Shown: positions 1 to 11,889, numbered from the stretch's first letter. The stretch is DNA of 64,000 nt from Pseudarthrobacter equi (GCF_900105535.1 NZ_LT629779.1:1-64000), one strand, 5' to 3'. Numbers and translations: made by a program. The notes: generated from the sequence alone by a model not told the origin.

Positions 1-428
1 CCCGGCGAATTCGAAGAACACGTTGCCCAGGGCGATCAGGGTGACGCCAGCAGCAGGAATTCCGGCTGCGGGAAGACGAAGAAGCACAGCGCGGTGAGGA
101 CGGCGACGGCGGCCGTGTTGACTCCCAGCCACAGCTTCCGCCGGCCGCCGGCGTCGGAGCGCTGCCCGGTCACGGGGGCCAGCAGCGCGATGGCGAGGCC
201 CGCCACGGCGAGGGCGCCGCCGAGGACAGCCGAGGCTTCGTCCTTGCCGCCGAAAGCGTTGGACGTCAGGTAGACGGTGAACACGAAGGTGGTCATCACA
301 GCGTTGAAGGCCGCCGAACCCCAGTCCCAGGACGCCCAGGCCAGGATCCGGCCCTTACTGGAGACCTGGTTGCCGGATGCTAGTTCCGAGGACGGCTGCA
401 TGGCCCGGGGAGCGCTGGCGCTGTTCAT
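1..428 (-). pseudogene. Mirror copy of MFS (UMF1/Atg22-like) transporter, 5' part only
   Basis: Reading leftward from the ATG at 428, this encodes the first ~125 residues of the MFS protein that is present at 8805-10227 on the plus strand, beginning MNSASAPRAMQPSSELASGN. The reading frame slips near position 50, where one C of a CCC run is missing relative to 9181-9190. It ends at the window edge. It is part of the left palindrome arm and is probably not an independent gene. Confidence 0.8.
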
Positions 429-618
429 AGCTGCATCGTATCCGCCGAGGGCGAACAGGATGCGGACCGAAGCCCTGACTGGCGCGAATGACGCGCGGCG
501 GCCGGGAAACCGCGACGGGTCAGGCGCCCGGCTTGATAAACTGTGGATTCCCGAACCCGACATTTTGCCGCCTGCTCCAACTTTTGACAATCGAATTCCT
601 GACGTTGCGGAGATACCA

Positions 619-3600
619 GTGATCACAGTCCTTGCCGTGCACTTTTCGGTGGCTGTGCTGGCGCCGTTGTTCTTCAGGAAGTGGGGCCGCAACGCATTTC
701 TACGCTTTGGCAGCCGTACCCGCTGCTCGTTCGTCTGGCTCCTGTTCCAGTACGGCCCCGTCTATTCGCAACAGGGTGCGGTGGCCGAGGTCATCCCCTG
801 GATTCCCGGCCTCCACCTCGAGTTCGCCTTCCGCATGGACCCGCTGGCCTGGGTGATGTCACTGCTGGTGCTGGTGTTGGTGCCCTGGTGCTGCTTTTAC
901 TGCGCCCGGTACTTCAAACGGAAAGACCAGGACCTTCGGCGCGTTCGGCGCGCAACTCCTGGCCTTCGCGGGCGCCATGTTCGGCCTGGTGGTGGCCGAT
1001 GACCTGCTGCTGCTCTTCATTTCTGGGAACTCACCACCATCCTGTCCTACCTGCTGATCGGCTTTGCCCGGACAAGGCTGGCGGCCCGGCGCTCGGCGCT
1101 GCAGGCCCTGATGGTCACCACCGCCGGTGGCCTGGCCATGCTGGTGGGAGTCATCATGCTGGGCCAGACGGCCGGAACCTACCGCATCTCTGCCATCCTC
1201 GAACAGGCCCACGTGCTCGCGGAGGGCCCGTCCGGCGCCGTGGTGAGCGCCGCCGTCGTGCTCATCCTGGTGGGCGCCATCACCAAATCCGCGCTGGTTC
1301 CCTTCCACTTCTGGCTTCCCGGCGCCATGCCGCCCCCACCCCGGTCAGCGCGTACCTGCACGCCGCCGCCATGGTGAAGGCCGGCATCTACCTGGTGGCA
1401 ACGGCTGGCGCCCGGATTCGCGGAGACGGCCTACTGGCAACCCGTGGTGCTGGGCCTGGGCCTGGCCACCATGCTGGTGGGCGGCTACCGTGCGCTGCGC
1501 CAGACCGACATCAAACTCATCCTCGCCTACGGCACCGTGAGCCAGCTGGGCTTCCTCACCATGGTGGTGGGCCTCGGCACGCCGGACGCCGCGCTGGCCG
1601 GCCTGGCAATGCTGCTCGCCCACGGCCTCTTCAAGGCGACGCTCTTCCTGGTGGTCGGCATCATCGACCACCAGTCCGGAACGCGCGATGTCCGGAAGCT
1701 TTCGGCGTCTTCAGGTCCTCCCGCGCCCTGGGGATCGTGGCCGGTATCGGTGCCGCGTCCATGGCCGGCATTCCCTTCCTTGCCGGGTTCGTGGCCAAGG
1801 AATCCGTGCTGGAAGCGTTCGTCCACCACGCCGGGGACCCTGACGCCGGACCGTGGGGCATGGTGGTCCTGGTGGGCTGGTCGTGGGTTCAGTCCTCACC
1901 TTCGCGTACAGCGCGCGCTTCATGTGGGTGCCTTCGCCGTCAAACCCGGCGTGGAGCCCACCCAGTTCAAGGCGTCCGGCCTTCCTTCATCGCAGCACCG
2001 GCCATCCTGAGCGTCCTGACCATCGCCTACGGCCTGTGGCCGGCACCGGTTGACACCTGGATCCAGCCGTACGCCGCGCTGTTCGCGTCCACAGCGCCCG
2101 ACGCCGGAACACCGGCCGAGCAGGCCGGGCACCTCGCGCTGTGGCACGGGCTCACCCCCGCACTTGGCCTGACGACGCTCACCTTTGTCCTCGGCGCTGC
2201 GATGTACTTCGGCCGCAACGCCGTGGCCCGGGCGCAGGCGCTGGTGCCGGACTGGGTGGATGCCGACCGCGGCTACCAGCTGACCATCGGTGCGCTGGAC
2301 GACATCGCCGTATGGATCACCGGCCGGACCCAGCGCGGTTCGCTCTACTTCTACCTCGCCGTCATCCTCACAGTGGCGTTTGCCCTGCCCCTGACCGCGA
2401 TCCTCTTCGCCGGCAAGCCGCTTCCGGACAATATCTACCTGGTGGATCCGGGCTCTCCGCTGCAGATCGTCGCGGGAATCGGCATCGTGATCGGCGCCCT
2501 CGCGGCAGTCAAGGCGAACAAGCGCTTCCTCGCCGTCCTTATGGTGTCGGTTACCGGCTACGGCATCGCCCTGATGTTCGCCCTCCAGGGGGCCCCCGAC
2601 CTGGCACTGACGCAGATGCTGGTGGAAACCATCATCCTGGTGGCCTTCGTCCTCGGCATGCGCCGCCTCCCTCCCGAACTGCGGGACCGTACCGGCGGCA
2701 AATACCGTGTGGTCCGTGTCATCATCGGCGCAGCCTTCGGAGCCACCATGGTGTTCGCGGCCATCTACGCCATGGGCGCCCGCGTGGCCCAGCCCATCTC
2801 GCTGCAGTTCCCGCAACTGACCTACGAGGGCGGCGGCGGACTGAACATCGTCAACGTCACGCTGGTGGACATCAGGGCCTGGGACACCTTCGGTGAAATC
2901 ACGGTGCTGGCACTCGCCGCCACGGGTGTTGCGAGCCTCATCTTCGTCCGCGGCCGCGGTGACCGCCTGCGGGCCTCAAGCCTCGGTGGCGGAAGGAACC
3001 GTGGGCCGCTTCCATGGCGTGGACCCGGGTTCCCGGGATGGCGCCGCCCTGGCCATCAGCAGGAAGTTCGCCACGGCCACCCGGGACGCCTGGCTGGTGG
3101 CCGGCCGGACGCTGGCCCCGGAACGCCGCTCCATCATCTTCGAAGTGGTCACCCGGTTGGTCTTCCACTCGCTGGTGATCTTCTCGCTCTACCTTCTGTT
3201 CGCCGGCCACAACCTGCCCGGCGGCGGCTTCGCCGGCGGCCTGACGGCCGGCCTGGCCCTGACCATCCGCTACCTGGCCGGCGGGCGGTTCGAACTCAGC
3301 GAGGCCACTCCCGTCAGCGCCGGTGGCCTGCTGGGCATCGGCCTGGCCACGGCGGCGGCTCCGGTGTTGCCCCGCTGTTCCTGGGCGGCCAGGTGTTCCA
3401 GAGCGCCATCATCCAGTTCTGGCTGCCCGTCTTCGGGGACATCAAGTTCGTCACGTCGACCATTTTCGACATCGGCGTGTACATCGTGGTGGTGGCCTGG
3501 TGCTGGACGTGCTGCGCAGCCTCGGCGCTGAAGTGGATGAACACATCGAGGAGCGGGGCTCCGAACCCGCAGAGTACGAGGAACCCGAAGACATGCCAGC

Positions 3601-3628
3601 CGAAACCATCTCAGGAGGCAAGGCATGA
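619..3628 (+). pseudogene. mrpA: mrpA copy A, Na+/H+ antiporter subunit A, multiply frameshifted
   Basis: MrpA is the large membrane subunit of the Mrp multi-subunit Na+/H+ antiporter. The GTG at 619 starts ITVLAVHFSVAVLAPLFF; later pieces in different frames give typical proton-pumping motifs ([42 protein letters not shown]) and, at the C-terminal end, the fused MrpB-like domain with SLYLLFAGHNLPGGGFAGGL. Frame changes occur near 700, 875, 1020, 1330, 1395, 1700, 1880, 1970, 2980, 3360 and 3500. The stop overlaps the mrpC start (ATGA). It mirrors 5610-8612; the two copies have different errors, so the ancestral gene is intact. Confidence 0.85.
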
Positions 3629-4251
3629 GCATCAACCTCGCCCTGCTCCTGGTCATGGGTGCCCTGTATGCCTGCGGCATCTACCTGATCCTGGAACGCA
3701 GCCTCACCCGCGTCCTGCTGGGCTCATGCTCCTGGCCAATGCCACCAACCTGCTGATCCTGGCCACCGGCGGCTACTCCGGCCTGGCCCCGCTGTTCTCC
3801 AAGGAAACCGCTGCGGGGGACTACAACGATCCGCTGCCGCAGGCGCTGATCCTGACGTCCATCGTGATCTCGTTCGCGGTGACCGCCTTCATGCTCGGCA
3901 TCATCTACCGGACCTGGGTGCTGGCGCGCGAGGACGAAATCCAGGATGACGTGGAAGACCTCCGCGTCGCCGAAACCCCCAGCTTCGACGCCGAGGACGA
4001 CGCCGAGATCCCCGCCGAAACGTCCGAATTCCCGCTCACCATGCTGGGCGGCGACGGGCAGGACATCTCAGACCACCGAACGGGGTCAGGCGATGACACG
4101 TCCGGCGGACGTGAGGCCGGCGCCCGGGTGCACGGCGGTACCGCCACCGTGGTGGCGGGCGACCGCGAAATACCCACCGAGAACGCGGCCCAGGAAGAAA
4201 AAACCCGGCTCACCCAACGTCAAGCCCAGCCCGGAAGGAGGCGGACAGTGA
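3625..4251 (+). pseudogene. mrpC: mrpC copy A, Na+/H+ antiporter subunit C, frameshifted
   Basis: MrpC is a small membrane subunit of the Mrp antiporter, homologous to NuoK. The ATG at 3625 overlaps the mrpA stop and follows an AGGAGG-like site. It begins MSINLALLLVMGALYACGIY and continues LMLLANATNLLILATGGYSG and then SIVISFAVTAFMLGIIYRTW, followed by an acidic cytoplasmic tail. One G is missing near 3720, and further indels break the tail. The expected stop (TGA at 4249) overlaps the mrpD GTG, which suggests translational coupling. It mirrors 4987-5613. Confidence 0.83.
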
Positions 4252-4619
4252 ACATCGCCAGTCTGGCCCCGCTCGCCGTCGTACTTCCCATCCTGGGCGC
4301 CGCCCTGACCTTCCTGCTGATCCGGCACTCCCGCGCCCAGCGGGCCGTCAGCATCGGACTGCTGTCCCTGACCCTGCTGCTCGAATGCTTCCTGATGGCG
4401 GCGGTGTGGGACGGCGGCACCGTGGCCGTCAGCATCGGCGGATGGATTCCGCCATGGGGCATCGTGCTGGTGGTGGACCAGTTCTCGTCACTGATGCTGG
4501 CTGGTTTCCTCCCGCCGTCGAGCCTCTGGCGGTACCTCGTCCTACGCCACGGGCCAGGGCCACTGGCCGACCGGCCGCGATCACAAGGACACCCCCGGCC
4601 ACCAGGATCACGGTAGGTG
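4248..4619 (+). pseudogene. mrpD: mrpD copy A, N-terminal fragment
   Basis: The GTG at 4248 sits behind a GGAGG site at about 4236 and starts VNIASLAPLAVVLPILGAAL, the first membrane segment of MrpD, a NuoM/N-like antiporter subunit of about 500 residues. Only about 115 codons are present before the palindrome turns back on itself; the last part is garbled. The rest of mrpD is missing from the window. Confidence 0.8.
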
Positions 4620-4990
4620 GGGTTGGAAAGATGCGAATAACCCGGTGCGTCCTTGTCCGCCGTTCGGCCATGCCCTGGCCCGTGGCGTAGACGCAGGAAC
4701 CGGCGAGGCTCACGGCGGAGAGGAAACCACCAGCACTCAGTGACGAGAACCTGGTCCACCACCAGCACGATGCCCCCATGGCGGAATCCATCCGCCGATG
4801 CTCGACGGCCACGGTGCCGCCGTCCCACCACCGCCGCCCATCAGGAAGCATTCGAGCAGCAGGGTCCAGGGACAGCCAGTCCGATGCTGACGGCCCGCTG
4901 GGCGCGGGAGTGCCGGATCAGCAGGAAGGTCAGGGCGGCGCCCAGGATGGGAAGTACGACGGCGAGCGGGGCCAGACTGGCGATGTTCAC
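4620..4990 (-). pseudogene. mrpD: mrpD copy B, N-terminal fragment
   Basis: This is the mirror of the plus-strand fragment, starting at the GTG at 4990. It reads through SSLSAGGFLSAVSLAGSCVYATGQGMAE-like residues to a distorted version of the conserved HPTYLILVAG motif, where the palindrome centre lies. It confirms that the true gene continues beyond this point in the organism, although the continuation is not in this sequence. Confidence 0.8.
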
Positions 4991-5613
4991 TGTCCGCCCT
5001 CCTTCCGGGCTGGGCTTGACGTTGGGTGAGCCGGTTTTTCTTCCTGGGCCGCGTTCTCCGGTGGGTATTTCGCGGTCGCCCGCCACCACGGTGGCGGTAC
5101 CGCCGTGCACCCGGGCGCCGGCCTCACGTCCGCCGGACGTGTCATCGCCTGACCCGTTCGGTGGTCTGAGATGTCCTGCCCGTCGCCGCCCAGCATGGTG
5201 AGCGGGAATTCGGACGTTTCGGCGGGATCTCGGCGTCGTCCTCGGCGTCGAAGCTGGGGGTTTCGGCGACGCGGAGGTCTTCCACGTCATCCTGGATTTC
5301 GTCCTCGCGCGCCAGCACCCAGGTCCGGTAGATGATGCCGAGCATGAAGGCGGTCACCGCGAACGAGATCACGATGGACGTCAGGATCAGCGCCTGCGGC
5401 AGCGGATCGTTGTAGTCCCCCGCAGCGGTTTCCTTGGAGAACAGCGGGGCCAGGCCGGAGTAGCCGCCGGTGGCCAGGATCAGCAGGTTGGTGGCAATTG
5501 GCCAGGAGCATGAGCCCCAGCAGGACGCGGGTGAGGCTGCGTTCCAGGATCAGGTAGATGCCGCAGGCATACAGGGCACCCATGACCAGGAGCAGGGCGA
5601 GGTTGATGCTCAT
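4987..5613 (-). pseudogene. mrpC: mrpC copy B, frameshifted
   Basis: The start ATG at 5613 and the mrpA stop at 5610-5612 overlap, as in the mirror copy. It encodes MSINLALLLVMGALYACGIY and the rest of MrpC. Frames slip near 5500, where 'ccaattgcc' here replaces 'ccaatgcc' in copy A, and near 5220, where one C is missing. The two copies together allow one intact MrpC of about 208 residues to be reconstructed. Confidence 0.83.
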
Positions 5614-8612
5614 GCCTTGCCTCCTGAGATGGTTTCGGCTGGCATGTCTTCGGGTTCCTCGTACTCTGCGGGTTCGGAGCCCCGCTCCTCGATGTGTTCA
5701 TCCACTTCAGCGCCGAGGCTGCGCAGCACGTCCAGCACCAGGCCCACCACCACGATGTACACGCCGATGTCGAAAATGGTCGACGTGACGAACTTGATGT
5801 CCCCGAAGACGGGCAGCCAGAACTGGATGATGGCGCTCTGGAACACCTGGCCGCCCAGGAACAGCGGGGCAACACCGGAGCCCGCCGCCGTGGCCAGGCC
5901 GATGCCCAGCAGGCCACCGGCGCTGACGGGAGTGGCCTCGCTGAGTTCGAACCGCCCGCCGGCCAGGTAGCGGATGGTCAGGGCCAGGCCGGCCGTCAGG
6001 CCGCCGGCGAAGCCGCGCCGGGCAGGTTGTGGCCGGCGAACAGAAGGTAGAGCGAGAAGATCACCAGCGAGTGGAAGACCAACCGGGTGACCACTTCGAA
6101 GATGATGGAGCGGCGTTCCGGGGCCAGCGTCCGGCCGGCCACCAGCCAGGCGTCCCGGGTGGCCGTGGCGAACTTCCTGCTGATGGCCAGGGCGGCGCCA
6201 TCCCGGGAACCCGGGTCCACGCCATGGAAGCGGCCCACGGTTCCTTCCGCCACCGAGGCTGAGGCCCGCAGGCGGTCACCGCGGCCGCGGACGAAGATGA
6301 GGCTCGCAACACCCGTGGCGGCGAGTGCCAGCACCGTGATTTCACCGAAGGTGTCCCAGGCCCTGATGTCCACCAGCGTGACGTTGACGATGTTCAGTCC
6401 GCCGCCGCCCTCGTAGGTCAGTTGCGGGAACTGCAGCGAGATGGGCTGGGCCACGCGGGCGCCCATGGCGTAGATGGCCGCGAACACCATGGTGGCTCCG
6501 AAGGCTGCGCCGATGATGACACGGACCACACGGTATTTGCCGCCGGTACGGTCCCGCAGTTCGGGAGGGAGGCGGCGCATGCCGAGGACGAAGGCCACCA
6601 GGATGATGGTTTCCACCAGCATCTGCGTCAGTGCCAGGTCGGGGGCCCCCTGGAGGGCGAACATCAGGGCGATGCCGTAGCCGGTAACCGACACCATAAG
6701 GACGGCGAGGAAGCGCTTGTTCGCCTTGACTGCCGCGAGGGCGCCGATCACGATGCCGATTCCCGCGACGATCTGCAGCGGAGAGCCCGGATCCACCAGG
6801 TAGATATTGTCCGGAAGCGGCTTGCCGGCGAAGAGGATCGCGGTCAGGGGCAGGGCAAACGCCACTGTGAGGATGACGGCGAGGTAGAAGTAGAGCGAAC
6901 CGCGCTGGGTCCGGCCGGTGATCCATACGGCGATGTCGTCCAGCGCACGATGGTCAGCTGGTAGCGCGGTCGGCATCCACCCAGTCCGGCACCAGCGCCT
7001 GCGCCCGGGCCACGGCGTTGCGGCCGAAGTACATCGCAGCGCCGAGGACAAAGGTGAGCGTCGTCAGGCCAAGTGCGGGGGTGAGCCCGTGCCACAGCGC
7101 GAGTGCCCGGCCTGCTCGGCCGGTGTTCCGGCGTCGGGCGCTGTGGACGCGAACAGCGCGGCGTACGGCTGGATCCAGGTGTCAACCGGTGCCGGCCACA
7201 GGCCGTAGGCGATGGTCAGGACGCTCAGGATGGCCGGTGCTGCGATGAAGGAAGGCCGGACGGCCTTGAACTGGGTGGGCTCCACGCCGGGTTTGACGGC
7301 GAAGGCACCCCACATGAAGCGCGCGCTGTACGCGAAGGTGAGGACTGAACCCACGACCAGCCCCACCAGGACCACCATGCCCCACGGTCCGGCGTCAGGG
7401 TCCCCGGCGTGGTGGACGAACGCTTCCAGCACGGATTCCTTGGCCACGAACCCGGCAAGGAAGGGAATGCCGGCCATGGACGCGCACCGATACCGGCCAC
7501 GATCCCCAGGGCGCGGGAGGACCTGAAGACGCCCGAAAGCTTCCGGACATCGCGCGTTCCGGACTGGTGGTCGATGATGCCGACCACCAGGAAGAGCGTC
7601 GCCTTGAAGAGGCCGTGGGCGAGCAGCATTGCCAGGCCGGCCAGCGCGGCGTCCGGCGTGCCGAGGCCCACCACCATGGTGAGGAAGCCAGCTGGCTCAC
7701 GGTGCCGTAGGCGAGGATGAGTTTGATGTCGGTCTGGCGCAGCGCACGGTAGCCGCCCACCAGCATGGTGGCCAGGCCCAGCCAGCACCACGGGTTGCCA
7801 GTAGGCCGTCTCCGCGAATCCGGCGCCAGCCGTGCCACCAGGTAGATGCCGGCCTTCACCATGGCGGCGGCGTGCAGGTACGCGCTGACCGGGGTGGGGC
7901 GGCCATGGCGCCGGGAAGCCAGAAGTGGAAGGGAACCAGCGCGGATTTGGTGATGGCGCCCACCAGGATGAGCACGACGGCGGCGCTCACCACGGCGCCG
8001 GACGGGCCCTCCGCGAGCACGTGGCCTGTTCGAGGATGGCAGAGATGCGGTAGGTTCCGGCCGTCTGGCCCAGCATGATGACTCCCACCAGCATGGCCAG
8101 GCCACCGGCGGTGGTGACCATCAGGGCCTGCAGCGCCGAGCGCCGGGCCGCCAGCCTTGTCCGGGCAAAGCCGATCAGCAGGTAGGACAGGATGGTGGTG
8201 AGTTCCCAGAAAATGAAGAGCAGCAGCAGGTCATCGGCCACCACCAGGCCGAACATGGCGCCCGCGAAGGCCAGGAGTTGCGCGCCGAACGCGCCGAGGT
8301 CCTGGTCTTTCCGTTTGAAGTACCGGGCGCAGTAAAGCAGCACCAGGGCACCAACACCCAGCACCAGCAGTGACATCACCCAGGCCAGCGGGTCCATGCG
8401 GAAGGCGAACTCGAGGTGGAGGCCGGGAATCCAGGGATGACCTCGGCCACCGCACCCTGTTGCGAATAGACGGGGCCGTACTGGAACAGGAGCCAGACGA
8501 ACGAGGCAGCGGGTACGGCTGCCAAAGCGTAGAATGCGTTGCGGCCCCACTTCCTGAAGAACAACGGCGCCAGCACAGCCACCGAAAAGTGCACGGCAAG
8601 GACTGTGATCAC
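5610..8612 (-). pseudogene. mrpA: mrpA copy B, Na+/H+ antiporter subunit A, frameshifted
   Basis: This is the chromosomal-side copy of mrpA, starting at the GTG at 8612. Long correct stretches are readable: 8550-7990 gives LEFAFRMDPLAWVMSLLVLG through [20 protein letters not shown]; 7051-5996 gives the middle and the fused MrpB-like C-terminal domain. Frame breaks differ from those of the plus-strand copy (for example near 8505, 8430, 8010, 7890, 7790, 7690, 6955, 6020), which points to sequencing error rather than gene decay. MrpA with MrpB-G exchanges Na+ for H+ at the cell membrane for pH and salt tolerance. Confidence 0.86.
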
Positions 8613-8804
8613 TGGTATCTCCGCAACGTCAGGAATTCGATTGTCAAAAGTTGGAGCAGGCGGCAAAATGTCGGGTTCGGGAATCCACAGTTTATCAAGC
8701 CCGGGCGCCTGACCCGTCGCGGTTTCCCGGCCGCCGCGCGTCATTCCGCGCCAGTCAGGGCTTCGGTCCGCATCCTGTTCGCCCTCGGCGGATACGATGC
8801 AGCT

Positions 8805-10227
8805 ATGAACAGCGCCAGCGCTCCCCGGGCCATGCAGCCGTCCTCGGAACTAGCATCCGGCAACCAGGTCTCCAGTAAGGGCCGGATCCTGGCCTGGCGT
8901 CCTGGGACTGGGGTTCGGCGGCCTTCAACGCTGTGATGACCACCTTCGTGTTCACCGTCTACCTGACGTCCAACGCTTTCGGCGGCAAGGACGAAGCCTC
9001 GGCTGTCCTCGGCGGCGCCCTCGCCGTGGCGGGCCTCGCCATCGCGCTGCTGGCCCCGTGACCGGGCAGCGCTCCGACGCCGGCGGCCGGCGGAAGCTGT
9101 GGCTGGGAGTCAACACGGCCGCCGTCGCCGTCCTCACCGCGCTGTGCTTCTTCGTCTTCCCGCAGCCGGAATTCCTGCTGCTGGGCGTCACCCTGATCGC
9201 CCTGGGCAACGTGTTCTTCGAATTCGCCGGGGTCAACTACAACGCCATGCTGGCCCAGATTTCCACCCCCCGGAACATCGGAAAGGTCAGCGGCATCGGC
9301 TGGGGCGCCGGGTACCTGGGCGGCATCGTGGCACTGCTGATCGTGCTGCAGCTGTTCGTCCAGCCCAGCTTCGACTGGTTCGGCGCGTCCACCCAGGACA
9401 GCCTGAACATCCGGCTGGTGGCCGTGTTCTCGGCCCTGTGGTTCTTCATTTTTGCCCTGCCGGTCCTGTTCGCCGTCCCGGAACTGCCCGGGCCGGCCAG
9501 GCAGCCCGCCTCGGCATCGTGGCCAGCTACCGGCTGCTCTTCCGCCGGATCCGCGCCATCTATGCCACCAGCCCGCACACCATCTACTTCCTGCTGGCCA
9601 GCGCCGTGTTCCGTGACGGGCTGGCCGCAGTGTTCACCTTCGGCGGCATCATCGCCGCGGGCACCTTCGGGTTCGAGCTGTCACAGGTCATCTTCTTCGC
9701 CATCTTCGGCAATGTGGTGGCGGCAGTCGGAGCCATCCTCGGCGGATTCCTGGACGACAGGGTGGGCCCGAAGGCCGTCATCATCGGCTCACTCGCGGCC
9801 TGCTGGTGCAGGCACCGTGATCCTGGTACTGGGTAATGGCGACTATTCCTTCTTCGGCATGGAGTGGGCCGGAAGCACCACGTTCTGGGTGTTCGGCCTG
9901 TTCCTCTGCCTGTTCGTGGGCCGGCGCAGTCGTCATCGCGCGCGTACCTCGCCCGGCTCGCACCGCACGGGGAGTCCGGCGAACTGTTCGGTCTCTACGC
10001 CACCACCGGCCGGCCGTGAGCTTCCTGGCACCGGCCCTCTTCACGCTGTGCATCACGGTGGCAACCCTCTGGTAGCCGCCGGAGAGGCTCAGCGCTGGGC
10101 ATCCTGGGCATCAATGGTGGTCCTGCTCGCCGGGCTGCTGGTCCTGCTGCCGGTGAAGTCGCCGGACAAGGCTCCCATCGCCGTCGTCCCTCCGCCTGAC
10201 CCACCACGCAACGCTCCGGAAGACTAG
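8805..10227 (+). pseudogene. MFS transporter, UMF1/Atg22-like, frameshifted
   Basis: The protein starts at the ATG at 8805 and ends at the TAG at 10225. Segments such as WDWGSAAFNAVMTTFVFTVY, TGQRSDAGGRRKLWLGVNTA, FFEFAGVNYNAMLAQISTP and GKVSGIGWGAGYLGGIVALL are typical of the UMF1 branch of the major facilitator superfamily (Atg22-like, about 450 residues, 11-12 membrane helices). Compared with the mirror arm, one G is missing at about 8898 and one C at about 9057; further breaks lie near 9495, 9800, 9960 and 10075. The substrate cannot be told. It is divergent from mrpA with about 190 bp between. The gene is probably intact in the organism. Confidence 0.82.
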
Positions 10228-10235
10228 GCTTAACC

Positions 10236-10713
10236 ATGAACGTGGACGAAACGAATCTTCCCGGCCTCGGCCGCCGGAAGGACTTCATGACAGCTTCCGG
10301 ACGCCGGATCGGCGTGGTGGAGCTGAGGGAAGCCAGACGAGCTCATCGTCTCCACGTGGGACGATCCCGATACCTGCCAGGCTTCCATTCGCTGACCAGC
10401 GATGAAGCCGCCACCCTGGGCAACCTGCTGGGCGGCCAGCACCTCGCCATGAAGCTGACGGAGGAGCACAAGGACGTCCCGGGCATCGTCACCGGCAGTT
10501 CTCCATCGCCCCGGAGTCCCCGTTCCAGAACCAGCCCATGGGCAAGGCGTGCATCCGTACCCGGTGCGGCGTCTCCATCGTGGCCATCATGCGCGAAGGC
10601 GAGGTCCTGCCCTCGCCCGGACCCGACGTGATCCTGCATACCGGTGACCTGCTGGTTGCTGTCGGAACCCTGAAAGGCTCGATTCGGCGGCCGACATCCT
10701 GCGCCACGGCTGA
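10236..10713 (+). pseudogene. KhtT-like K+/H+ antiporter regulatory subunit, frameshifted
   Basis: Pieces in successive frames assemble into a ~160-residue protein: MNVDETNLPGLGRRKDFMTA, then LTSDEAATLGNLLGGQHLAM, then CIRTRCGVSIVAIMREGEVL and PSPGPDVILHTGDLLVAVGT. The last part is a TrkA-C (RCK-C) ligand-binding domain, as in KhtT, the cytoplasmic regulator of the KhtU antiporter. Frames slip near 10335, 10395 and 10500. The stop is 5 bp before the start of the next gene, the antiporter itself. It is likely intact in the organism, given the error pattern of the whole 0-14.4 kb region. Confidence 0.8.
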
Positions 10714-10718
10714 CCCCT

Positions 10719-11889
10719 ATGGACCCGCTGGCCTGACCCTCATCGAACTGGGGGCCGTTGTGTTCTGCCTTGGCCTGTTGGCCAGGCTGGCCGACGGATA
10801 GGAATGTCACCCATCCCGCTCTACCTGCTGGGCGGCTCGCTTTCGGCGCCGGTGGCGTGGTGAAGCTCGAAGGCATGCACGAGTTCGCACACCTTTTCCG
10901 GCGAGATCGGCGTCATTCTGCTCCTGCTCATGCTCGGACTGGAATATACGGCGGCGGAGCTGTTCACCGGCCTGCGGCGGTCGTGGCAGGCCGGCGTGCT
11001 GACCTCGTGCTCAACTTCCTTCCGGGAGCGGCACTGGCCCTGCTCCTCGGCTGGGGCGGTGTGGGGGCCATGGTGATGGGCGGCGTCACCTACATTTCCT
11101 CGTCCGGAATCGCCGCAAAGGTCATCACGGACCTGGGCCGGCTGGGCAACCGTGAAACACCGGTGGTGCTGTCCATCCTGGTGTTCGAAGACCTGGCCAT
11201 GGCCGTCTACCTGCCCATCCTTACTGCCACCCTCGCGGGCGTCAGTTTCCTGGGCGGGCTGACTACCGTGGCCATTGCGTTGGCCGTGGTCACTGCGGTG
11301 CTCATGGTGGCGCTGCGGCACGGCCACCATGTGTCCAAGGCCGTGCACAGCGAAAACTCGGAGGTGTTCCTGCTCAACGTGCTGGGCGCTGCGCTGCTGG
11401 TGGCCGGCCTGGCTTCTGCCATGCAGGTCTCCGCAGCGGTGGGCGCCTTCATGCTCGGCATCGCCATCTCCGGCGCCACCGCCCCAAACGCCACCCGCAT
11501 CCTCGAACCGCTGCGGGACCTGTTCGCCGCCATCTTCTTCGGGGGCTGAACACCGACCCCACATCCATTCCGCCGGTACTGGGCTGGGCCCTGGTGCTGG
11601 CGGTGCTCACTGCCGGAACCAAGATGGCTACCGGAATCTGGGCAGCCAAACGCGAAGGGATTGCCAGGCCAGGACGCTTCCGTGCCGGTGCAACACTCAT
11701 CGCCCGCGGCGAGTTCTCGATCGTGATCGCCGGGCTGGCCGTCGCCTCAGGCGCCGTACCGCCCAACCTCGCCGCCTGGCCACCGCCTACGTCCTGCTGA
11801 TGGCTGTCATCGGCCCGCTGGCCGCGCGCTTCGTGGAACCCCTGGTCAAGGCATCGACGCGGAGGCGGCAGGTCCCGGCGCAGGCGTAG
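10719..11889 (+). pseudogene. KhtU/KefB-like cation:proton antiporter (CPA2), frameshifted
   Basis: The ATG at 10719 starts MDPLALTLIELGAVVFCLGL once a one-base slip near 10735 is corrected. Later: LLLLMLGLEYTAAELFTGL, VTYISSSGIAAKVITDLGRL, VVLSILVFEDLAMAVYLPIL and RAGATLIARGEFSIVIAGLA, all typical of the 10-13-helix Na+/H+ exchanger domain of CPA2 proteins. Frames break near 10735, 10800, 10900, 11005, 11545 and 11775. No TrkA-N domain follows, so regulation is probably through the KhtT-like protein encoded just upstream. The predicted role is K+ (or Na+) efflux in exchange for protons. Confidence 0.82.

Larger units (their letters stand above)
1..4619. repeat. Left arm of a 9.2-kb perfect-order inverted repeat
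   Basis: This stretch is the reverse complement of 4620-9231, base 1 pairing with 9231 and the mrpD start 4248 pairing with 4990. It carries the MFS 5' end, mrpA, mrpC and the start of mrpD in mirror order. The arms differ only by scattered one-base indels and small substitutions near the centre. The left arm stops at the window edge inside the MFS gene, whereas the right arm continues into unique sequence, so the left arm is the likely spurious copy. A real inverted duplication is possible but less likely. Confidence 0.93.
4620..9231. repeat. Right arm of the inverted repeat, continuous with the chromosome
   Basis: This is the mirror of 1-4619. The turn-round point lies inside mrpD near codon 120, and both arms lose mrpD there. 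The expected downstream genes mrpE, mrpF and mrpG are absent. Comparing the arms corrects many frameshifts: near 860-895 the left arm lacks one G and gains one T relative to the right arm, which reads through there as a normal MrpA transmembrane segment. Confidence 0.93.

Noticed and set aside
681..4616. A single 1311-residue open frame across the left palindrome arm
   Set aside because: It joins pieces of several frames of mrpA, mrpC and mrpD created by indels; long stretches have no protein family pattern, while the true protein segments switch frames within it.
1..9231. Hairpin telomere of a linear replicon
   Set aside because: The palindrome centre lies inside mrpD, a core chromosomal gene, in a zone full of indel errors; no telomere-resolvase or terminal-protein gene is seen.
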